Source of the DNA: Chloroflexota bacterium
GTDB lineage: Bacteria > Chloroflexota > Dormibacteria > Dormibacterales > Dormibacteraceae
Direction of reading: 5' to 3'
DNA length: 34,990 bases
Assembly (NCBI GenBank): GCA_005879945.1
Contig: VBHX01000187.1
Span: 1 to 34,990 of the forward strand
The position numbers and the translations under genes are program-made. The notes under the pieces were generated by a model that saw only the letters and a program-made list of their open reading frames with translations, searched no databases and was not told the origin of the DNA. Positions 20,779 through 34,990 of the stretch are shown here, in pieces. Numbering within the stretch: the first letter of the stretch is position 1; each line of letters begins with the position of its first letter.

Positions 20779-20805
20779 GGCGGCCGAGCGAAGCGCCCGG
20801 CCGCC
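20779..20805 (-). other. Intercistronic hairpin between SBP gene (22599..20821) and oppB
   Basis: GGCGGCCG-N11-CGGCCGCC, 8-bp perfect outer stem. Confidence 0.55.
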
Positions 20806-20820
20806 GGTTCGCCTACTTCC

Positions 20821-22599
20821 TTACGAAGAAGTGAAGTACCAGTTTTCCGGATAGAACTGCAGTAGCGCGTCCTGCGGGTCCCACCCGTGCAGGGTCTTCT
20901 TGACGAGAGAAAGCTGGGCATCGGCCACCGGAATCCAGATGACCGGCAGGTCCTTGGCCAGGAAGTCCTCGTATGTGTAGAGGGCCTTCACGTCGTTACT
21001 CGTGGTGGTGGCTACGGTGTTGGCATCGTTGGTGGCATTGGAATACGCGCCGCCGTTGGAGCCCGCGCCTGTGGAGAAGATCTCGTCACCGGTCGGGTAA
21101 TAGTCCGGGGCGAAGATCCAACCGCCGCCCCAGTTGTCCATGTCCGCGACGGTGCTCCCGCCGAAGGCGTCGCTGATCACTGTGTCGAAGGGAGCTCCGG
21201 AGAGGTTGACCTCGAGCCCGGCCTTCGACCAGTCGGTCTTCATGGCCTGCATCTCCTGCGCGGTCACGACCGTACCGGAGGAGTACTCGAGCTTGAAGCT
21301 GGCCTTCTGTCCGCTGGCGATTTGGGCGCCGCATTGACCGGCTCCAGTGCCTGGGTTGGTGCATGTGCTCACACCGCCGGGGTTCACGGTCCAGCCGTTG
21401 TCTTTCAGCAGCTTGGTCGCTGCACTGACGTCAAATGGATACGGGTTGCTCTGCTCGACCTGGTCCGCGAAGTTGTTCGCCGGCTTGATTGGTACCGGTC
21501 CGTAGTCGGGATACGCAAAGCCCTTGAAGATGTTCTTGATATAGCTGGTCTGGTCGACCAGGTGCTGCATAGCCTGCCGCATGTAGAGCTGCTTATAGAG
21601 CGCGCCATTGGTGGCGTTGGCGAAGTTGATCTGGAAGTACGTGATCTGCCAGCCGATCCATGGGGCAAACGTGTACTTCGTGAGCGAGTTCCTCTGCTCG
21701 ACGTCCTGAGTGGGGATGTAGCCGTAATCAACCCCACCGGAGTGGATGACGTTGAACTCGGCCGTGTCGGTTGTGTAAGGCTGCTCGTCGAACTCGGCGA
21801 GGGTCGGCTTTACCGGGCCCGAATAGCCTGGGTTCGGAACCATGGCCACGTGGCCGTCGGTGGTCATCGACTTCAGCTTCCACGGACCGCTGACGACCTG
21901 CCACAACGGGTTGTTGTCGTAGGTGCCGATCGACTTGGACTGACCGTCCAGATACTTGTAGATTGCGGCGGCCTGGGTGGCGTCGCGGTCGTAGTCGCCG
22001 ACAGCCTGGCTGTCCGAGGTCTTGTCCCAGACATGCTGCGGAAGCGGCGTGATCTGGCTAAGTTCGTTGTAGGTGAAGAACAGTGAGCCGTAGGCCTTGT
22101 CCAGGGTGAACACGATTGTTTGCGAGTCGGGGAAAGACATGGCCGTCACGTTGTCCGGAAACTCGCCCGGTGCGTACGCGGCCCAGTGGGCGACATTCGC
22201 CTTGAGCAGGTTCATCCAGAACTCAACGTCGCGAGACGTGATCGGCTGGCCGTCAGACCACTTCCAGCCCTTGAGCTTGATGGTCACGGTCTTGCCGCCG
22301 TCGGTGTACGCGGGTTCGCTGGCGAGGCTGAGGCTCGTGTTGAGCTGCACCTTGCCGTCCTGACCGAACCAGTACAGCGGCCGGTAGATGAAGAACTGGA
22401 ACTGGCTCAGGTTCGCGACGCTGAAGTAGCCGCCGGAAGTGAGCGGAAAGATGTAGTTCGGCTTGGCGTTCGGCAGCTCCGCAAACGTCGCCGTACCTCC
22501 GGTGAGCTTCTGCTGGGTCGAAGGGTTGTTGCCGCAGGCTGCCAATACGAGCGCCGCGAAGCCGAGCGCAGCCAGGATTCGAAGAGCCGGTATGCGCAT
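20821..22599 (-). CDS. Peptide ABC transporter substrate-binding lipoprotein (SBP_bac_5)
   Basis: Signal peptide with lipobox (MRIPALRILAALGFAALVLAACGNN), GWKWSDGQPITSRDVEFWM. ATG at 22599 has GAGG 9 nt upstream; the ORF track uses a GTG at 22614. Confidence 0.88.
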   Translation of the reverse strand: MRIPALRILAALGFAALVLAACGNNPSTQQKLTGGTATFAELPNAKPNYIFPLTSGGYFSVANLSQFQFFIYRPLYWFGQDGKVQLNTSLSLASEPAYTDGGKTVTIKLKGWKWSDGQPITSRDVEFWMNLLKANVAHWAAYAPGEFPDNVTAMSFPDSQTIVFTLDKAYGSLFFTYNELSQITPLPQHVWDKTSDSQAVGDYDRDATQAAAIYKYLDGQSKSIGTYDNNPLWQVVSGPWKLKSMTTDGHVAMVPNPGYSGPVKPTLAEFDEQPYTTDTAEFNVIHSGGVDYGYIPTQDVEQRNSLTKYTFAPWIGWQITYFQINFANATNGALYKQLYMRQAMQHLVDQTSYIKNIFKGFAYPDYGPVPIKPANNFADQVEQSNPYPFDVSAATKLLKDNGWTVNPGGVSTCTNPGTGAGQCGAQIASGQKASFKLEYSSGTVVTAQEMQAMKTDWSKAGLEVNLSGAPFDTVISDAFGGSTVADMDNWGGGWIFAPDYYPTGDEIFSTGAGSNGGAYSNATNDANTVATTTSNDVKALYTYEDFLAKDLPVIWIPVADAQLSLVKKTLHGWDPQDALLQFYPENWYFTSS

Positions 22600-22781
22600 G
22601 AAGCCGTACCTCACTAATCCCCACAGCCATCTTCCCGGTATGGAACCGGGGCGAGAGTGCGCCGGCTGCGGGTCTTACTCACACCAGCGCGGCTCGACCG
22701 GGCTGATTGTCCGCCCCGGGCCCGCGCGGTGTCAAATCAGACGCCTGATGCCGCCCAGGCCGTCCCCCGGTCCATTTCTCC

Positions 22782-24464
22782 CTAGTGCCTGGCGATCTGG
22801 ATGGCAGACGTGAAGAAGTCGCCAAGCCACTGGTCGTCGCTGGGCGTGGTAATCAGACCCTTTACGTATGGCTTGACAACCTCCCATGTTGAGAGCTGGC
22901 ACAGGAACGTAACCGGAGCTTCCGCGAGGAGGACTTTGGCAGCCGTTTCGTACGCGGCATCACGCTTCGAATTGTCGGCATTCGAATCTCCCGCCGCGAC
23001 CGCCTCGTCGTAGGCCTTGTTGCTCCACCGGCTGGATTGGTTGCCGGAACCAGTCGTGAAGATGTCGAACCAATCCTGAGAGTCCGGGTAGTTGGCGCCC
23101 CAACCGGATGGTCCGCCGAACTGGTAGTCGCCACTCCGCAAACGTCGTTTTACTGTCCTGGAGTCGGAGGGGTCGAGCACCACATCGACGCTCAGGTTCG
23201 TCTTGAGCTGAGCCTGAATGAAGTCGGCGATCCTCTTGCTGGACGAGCTCTCGCTGTTGTACAGGAACTTGACTCCGTTGAGCGATCCGGCGTCGACCCC
23301 GGCGGACGCAAGCGTCATCTTCGCGGCGGCCGGGTCGAACTTCTGCGGGGCGCCCAGGTCGGGCCTGTAGTTGCGCATGCCTCTCGGTATCAAGGTGCTG
23401 GCCGCGATCCAGCGTCTACTGGAAACCGTCGTCGCCAGCGAATCGCGATCGATAGCCTTCGAGAATGCGAGGCGCACCTTGAGGTTGTCGAACGGAGCCT
23501 TCTGCACGTTCATATCCATCCAGAAGAGCTTGAGCGCCGGGACTCTGACCAGTTCCGGAGATTTCCGAAGAGCGTCGGTGTAGGCCGACGGCACGGTAGT
23601 CATGTCCAGCTCTCCGCTGTGGTACTTGGCGTAGGCGACCGTATCGTCGCTGATGAAAAACTCGGTGATCTTGGTCAGCGTCGGTCTCCGCTGGCTGCCC
23701 GAGTAGTTAGTGTTCGGAATGAGCGTCACGTGGTCCTTGGGGACATCTTCTAAGATCTTGAAGAGGCCGTTACCGACCACCGTCTGCGCGGCGGTCGCAC
23801 CGACCGCGCCCCACTGGTCGTTGCCGCCCGAGTCCTTGCCGTACTTGGCGACGATGTCTTTCCGAACCGGAGCGCTCGTCCACAGGCTGGCGATCCACTT
23901 GAAGTAGCCCGCGGGCGCCTCAAGGGTGACCTGAAATGTCTTGTCGTCGACCGCTTTCAGCCCGAGGGTCTGGAGGGCGGCATCAACATCTGGGTCCTTG
24001 GGATCCATGGCGTTGACAATGGCGCCGTTCTTGATGCCGTAGTAAAAGGAGGCGTTCGGCGCTATGAGGCGCGGGTCGAGCAGGCGTTGAAACCCGTACA
24101 CGAAGTCGGCCGCCTTGACCGGCTGGCCATCGCTCCACCTGGCTCCCGAGTGGAGCTTGAACGTGTATACGGTTCCCGTGCTGTCGGTCGTATAGCTGTC
24201 GGCTGCTGCGCCGGTAACGTCCTTTCCGTCCTTGGTGGTCCGGAGAAGCCCCTCGAAGGTTTGCCGGGCGACTGCCGCCTCGTAGTCCCACTGCGTCTGC
24301 CCGGGGTCGAATGACGCCGGCTCGGTTGTGAGACGAACATGCAGCTCCTGGTTGCTCGCAAGGGTGACTTCAGGTCCGCTGGAGCCGACGCAGGCAGCCA
24401 CAAACAGCGCAACCGTAACGACCGCGATCGCTCGTGGGCGGTCAGCGATGTCCGGAAGCCTCAA
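22782..24464 (-). CDS. Peptide ABC transporter substrate-binding lipoprotein (OppA/SBP_bac_5); probable TTG start overlapping the upstream stop
   Basis: LRLPDIADRPRAIAVVTVALFVAACVGSSG, then LTTEPASFDPGQTQWDYEAAVARQTFEGLL...GARWSDGQPVKAADFVYGFQRLLDPR. The TTG (24464-24462) overlaps the TGA of the upstream SBP gene. Confidence 0.88.
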   Translation of the reverse strand: MRLPDIADRPRAIAVVTVALFVAACVGSSGPEVTLASNQELHVRLTTEPASFDPGQTQWDYEAAVARQTFEGLLRTTKDGKDVTGAAADSYTTDSTGTVYTFKLHSGARWSDGQPVKAADFVYGFQRLLDPRLIAPNASFYYGIKNGAIVNAMDPKDPDVDAALQTLGLKAVDDKTFQVTLEAPAGYFKWIASLWTSAPVRKDIVAKYGKDSGGNDQWGAVGATAAQTVVGNGLFKILEDVPKDHVTLIPNTNYSGSQRRPTLTKITEFFISDDTVAYAKYHSGELDMTTVPSAYTDALRKSPELVRVPALKLFWMDMNVQKAPFDNLKVRLAFSKAIDRDSLATTVSSRRWIAASTLIPRGMRNYRPDLGAPQKFDPAAAKMTLASAGVDAGSLNGVKFLYNSESSSSKRIADFIQAQLKTNLSVDVVLDPSDSRTVKRRLRSGDYQFGGPSGWGANYPDSQDWFDIFTTGSGNQSSRWSNKAYDEAVAAGDSNADNSKRDAAYETAAKVLLAEAPVTFLCQLSTWEVVKPYVKGLITTPSDDQWLGDFFTSAIQIARH

Positions 24465-26149
24465 TGCGCAGCGATATAGATTTGCCCGGGGAAAAGGCTG
24501 CCCGCCCATGAGTCGACCGGAGTCGTCGTCACCCCCTTGACGAACGGCCGCACCAGGCTCCAGCCCACCGACTGAGCCAGAAACGCCACGGGGGCGTCGG
24601 TGAGCAGCGTCTTCTGGGCCTGCCTGTACTCCTGGTCGCGGCGGTCGGGCTGGACGTCCGTGGCAGCCGCCTTCACGAAGTTGTCGTACTGCTTGTTCTG
24701 ATAGATGGCGAAGTTGTTGTAGGCGGTCGTGAGGAAGAGGCCGAACCAATCTGAGGGATCGGGATAGTCGGCCATCCAGCCCAGGGGTCCCGCGATTTGA
24801 AAGTCGCCGGTCGACAGACGTGAGCTGAGCGTGTTGGCGTCGAGCGCGTCCAGCGTTACGTCGACGTCGAGGTTCGCCTTCAACTGCTGCTGGATGAACC
24901 TCGCCGTGGCCTTGCCGAAATCGGATGCCTGGTCGTAGGAGAACTTCACACCCGAAAGCTGCTTCGCCGTCACCCCCGATGCGGCGAGCAGCGCGCGCGC
25001 CTGCGCGACGTCGAACTTCTGGGTCGTCGCGAGGTCGGGAGCGTAGCCGCGCATTCCCTTGGGGATGAAGGTCTGCGCGGGTATGCCCTGGCCCTGAAAG
25101 ATCTGTGCGACGAATGCGTCGCGATCGATGGCGGCCGCGATCGCCTGCCGCACCTTCACGTTGTTCGTGGGCGCAGTGTTGGTGCGAAAGGTGATCCAGA
25201 ACACCGTCAGCGCCGGCGTCCGGACGATGTCCTGCTTCAGCTGGTTGTCACTCGCGACGCTTGCGGCCTGGGCAGGCTGCACGTCGATCGAGTCCAGCTC
25301 TCCGTTCCTGTATTTCGTCAGCGCGACCGCGCCGTCGTTGACGACGTCGAATGTGATCGCGGCCAGCTTGGGCTTGGAGCCCCAGTAGTTCTTGTTCGGA
25401 ACGACTGTGATGTGATCGTTGATGACTATCTCAGTGGCACGGAAGGGACCGTTGGTGACCAGCGATTCGGTCGTGCCGGCCCACTTGTCTCCGTATTTCG
25501 TCACAACGTCTTGCCTGATCGGCGCGCCTGCGGGCATCGCCGCGATCCACACGAACGCCGGGTTGGGATGCGAAAGAGTGACCTGGAACGTGAAGTCGTC
25601 CACCGCCTTCAACCCCAGCGTCGCGAGCCCGTCGGCGATTTTTGAGGCATCGCGCTGCGGGTCGAGGTTCGCCACCGCATCGCCGTTGAGAACGGCGCTC
25701 GCGAAGAAGGTCTCATTGGGCGCGGCGAGCCTCGGATCGATCAGGCGCTGCCACGCGTACACGAAGTCTTGAGCCTTGACGGGCACGCCATCCCAGTACT
25801 GCGCGGTCTTGCGCAGATGAAAGACGTAGACCGTCCCATTGCCTGATATGTCGTAGCCCTGCGCCGCAGCGGGCGTCAGAGCGTTGAGATCAGCCGTGGG
25901 TTTCAGCAGAGGTTCGGAGATCGTACGGAGGACAGCCGTCTCGTACTGGTACTGCGTCTGCCCGGGATCGAGCGTCGGCGGCTGGTCGCCCAGGAGGACT
26001 CGCAGCGATTGGTCCTTGGCGAGCCGCGGACCCTGTGTGAGTGGCAGCGTGGGTTGGTTGCAGGCGGTCGCGATCGCCGATGCGAGGAGAGCCAGCGCCA
26101 CGGCGCGGGCTAGCCACCTGATTGAGGACACCGTGCCCATGATATGCAA
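24461..26149 (-). CDS. Peptide ABC transporter substrate-binding lipoprotein (OppA/SBP_bac_5), paralogue of the 22782..24464 gene
   Basis: LARAVALALLASAIATACNQP lipobox; PPTLDPGQTQYQYETAVLRTISEPLLK...VPVKAQDFVYAWQRLIDPRLAAPNETFF. Confidence 0.9.
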   Translation of the reverse strand: MHIMGTVSSIRWLARAVALALLASAIATACNQPTLPLTQGPRLAKDQSLRVLLGDQPPTLDPGQTQYQYETAVLRTISEPLLKPTADLNALTPAAAQGYDISGNGTVYVFHLRKTAQYWDGVPVKAQDFVYAWQRLIDPRLAAPNETFFASAVLNGDAVANLDPQRDASKIADGLATLGLKAVDDFTFQVTLSHPNPAFVWIAAMPAGAPIRQDVVTKYGDKWAGTTESLVTNGPFRATEIVINDHITVVPNKNYWGSKPKLAAITFDVVNDGAVALTKYRNGELDSIDVQPAQAASVASDNQLKQDIVRTPALTVFWITFRTNTAPTNNVKVRQAIAAAIDRDAFVAQIFQGQGIPAQTFIPKGMRGYAPDLATTQKFDVAQARALLAASGVTAKQLSGVKFSYDQASDFGKATARFIQQQLKANLDVDVTLDALDANTLSSRLSTGDFQIAGPLGWMADYPDPSDWFGLFLTTAYNNFAIYQNKQYDNFVKAAATDVQPDRRDQEYRQAQKTLLTDAPVAFLAQSVGWSLVRPFVKGVTTTPVDSWAGSLFPGQIYIAAH

Positions 26150-26270
26150 CCCGTATAAATCAAAAGGAGGCTAACCCTGGCGGGCGCCCCCTTGTGCACG
26201 TACGGCTGACTTTAACCCAAAACCGCCGGCCAGTGGTGACGGATTGGTTTTGCGAACGTTCCAGTCACAA

Positions 26271-26563
26271 ATGGCGCCAAAGGCGTGGGGGGCTTCAGCC
26301 CTGATCCTGGCTTCCCTGATCGTGGCCGGCTGTGGCCGAAAGGCGCCACGTTACTTTCACTGCGATCGCAGTCGGATGCCCCGATGCCGAGTACCGATTC
26401 GCGTTGACCGGCCAAAGTACCGGTCATACGACGACCGCCCAAGACTGGAATCGGAGCGCCACCTGGACAGGGGGACACGACCAACGCCAGTTCGAGCCCC
26501 ACACGATGCAGGGCGGGGGAACGACGGGACCGCACGATCGCGGTCCCGTCGCAAAGTGTTCTT

Positions 26564-26567
<4 letters not shown>
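26271..26567 (+). pseudogene. Possible frameshifted remnant of a small secreted lipoprotein
   Basis: MAPKAWGASALILASLIVAGCG (signal peptide plus lipobox) in one frame. A protein-like stretch ERRHVTFTAIAVGCPDAEYRFALTGQSTGHTTTAQDWNRSATWTGG follows in the +1 frame starting near 26332. Confidence 0.4.
26522..26551 (-). terminator. Strong hairpin just 3' of rpoC, candidate transcription terminator (no U-tract)
   Basis: CGACGGGACCGC-ACGATC-GCGGTCCCGTCG, 12-bp perfect stem, 13 nt downstream of the rpoC stop codon. Confidence 0.55.
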
Positions 26568-30798
<4,231 letters not shown>

Positions 30799-30805
<7 letters not shown>

Positions 30806-30899
30806 GTTGTCCCTCTTCTCCTAACTATTCCGCCAAGCCCCACGAAATCCGCGATTTCGCGGGGACCCTGCTTGTTTGAATGCCGCGAAGAAGTCATCG

Positions 30900-30903
<4 letters not shown>
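30799..30903 (-). CDS. Putative 34-codon coupling micro-ORF in rpoB-rpoC gap ([34 protein letters not shown])
   Basis: ATG 30903 overlaps the rpoB TGA (ATGA); its TGA (30801-30799) overlaps the rpoC start region. It spans the palindrome 30838-30864. Confidence 0.3.
30838..30864. repeat. Palindromic element, type A (CCCCACGAAATC-CGC-GATTTCGCGGGG) between rpoB and rpoC
   Basis: Same arms as 15682-15709; followed by ACCC. Confidence 0.85.
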
Positions 30904-34439
<3,536 letters not shown>

Positions 34440-34591
34440 TTCGTTACTCCTTCCAGGAAAAAGGGCGCGCTCAGGCAATAGGCAGAGTGAGCGGCCGGGC
34501 GTGCACGAAACGCCAGTATACGACTTCACGGTCCCTTTGTGGGGTCGCGAAACCACGGCCCAGGAGGACCCCTCCTGACCGAAGTGCGGGC

Positions 34592-34600
34592 ACTATACCA
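34592..34600 (-). promoter_or_regulatory. Candidate extended -10 (TGGTATAGT) for rpoBC
   Basis: Minus-strand TGnTATAGT about 150 nt upstream of the rpoB start; no convincing -35. Confidence 0.4.
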
Positions 34601-34656
34601 TCCGGCCGCCGCCGAGGGTAGCCTGCGATTTATCTCGTCCCCGCCCCGCTTTGTCT

Positions 34657-34699
34657 CCTCCCCGCCCCGCGGGGAGGTCGGGACCCGCTTGCGGGTCCC
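34657..34699. repeat. Two adjacent palindromes between rpoB and the aminotransferase-like gene
   Basis: CCTCCCC-GCCCCGC-GGGGAGG (34657-34677) and GGGACCCGC-TT-GCGGGTCCC (34680-34699). Confidence 0.65.
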
Positions 34700-34723
34700 G
34701 GGTGGGGAGGTACGTTTACGCAA

Positions 34724-34990
34724 ATGCCCGACTGGAAGGCCCTCCGCCACCAGTTCCCGATCCTGGACCGCTACATCTACCTCAACGCCTGCTCTCTCGG
34801 CCCCCTCCCCCGGCGCGGCCGGGCCGCCCTCGATCGCTACGCCACTGACTGGGACACTCAAGGGACCCCGGTGTGGTTTTCGGACTGGATTCCGCTGTTG
34901 GAGCGGCTGCGCATAGGGGTCGGTGGCCTGCTCAACGCGCCGGCGGGATCGACCGCGATCGCCCCCTCGGTTTCGGTAGCCCTCTCCACT
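34724..34990 (+). CDS. Class-V aminotransferase-like protein (N-terminal part, cut by window edge)
   Basis: MPDWKALRHQFPILDRYIYLNACSLGPLPRRGRAALDRYATDWDTQGTPVWFSDWIPLLERLRIGVGGLLNAPAGSTAIAPSVSVALST, open to the window end; the FPxLxxYxYLNxxSxGPLP start is typical of PLP class-V enzymes. Confidence 0.7.
   Translation, partial: MPDWKALRHQFPILDRYIYLNACSLGPLPRRGRAALDRYATDWDTQGTPVWFSDWIPLLERLRIGVGGLLNAPAGSTAIAPSVSVALST

Noticed and set aside
22634-22650. CCCGGT-N5-ACCGGG inverted repeat upstream of the first SBP
   Set aside because: Only a 6-bp GC stem; expected by chance in this composition and not clearly linked to a promoter.
24465-24749. N-terminal extension of the second SBP ORF
   Set aside because: Lies inside the upstream SBP gene in another frame; a signal peptide starts right after the TTG at 24464.

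Overview
This window is a GC-rich bacterial chromosome segment. The Chloroflexota/Dormibacterota-like affiliation is a guess from protein character only. It carries the transcription/translation supercluster on the minus strand. Read 5'->3' on that strand, the order is rpoB-rpoC, then a ~10.4 kb interruption, then rpsL-rpsG-fusA-tuf-rpsJ-rplC-rplD-rplW-rplB-rpsS-rplV-rpsC-rplP-rpmC-rpsQ-rplN-rplX-rplE-rpsN-rpsH-rplF-rplR-rpsE-rpmD-rplO-secY (secY runs off the left edge). The interruption holds a plus-strand RsmC-like methyltransferase, plus-strand oppD-oppF, and a convergent minus-strand block of oppB-oppC with three family-5 substrate-binding lipoproteins. A plus-strand class-V-aminotransferase-like gene starts at the right edge. 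The most unusual signal is a set of short palindromes related to GGGGTCCCCGCG-[inner arm]-CGCGGGG/CGTGGGG. They sit inside ribosomal-protein tails (rplO, rplE, rpsC) and in operon gaps (rplC/rplD, rpsL/rpsG, rpoB/rpoC). Their arms contain no stop codons in any of the six frames. Each of the three gap copies lies inside a micro-ORF that overlaps or abuts the flanking stop and start codons. In the rpsL/rpsG case the element is flanked by a diverged second copy of the rpsL C-terminus. Separately, rplC appears broken: about 70-75 nt is missing, with a frameshift, and the L3 C-terminus remains in another frame. I see no CRISPR array, tRNA, rRNA, transposase or phage gene.
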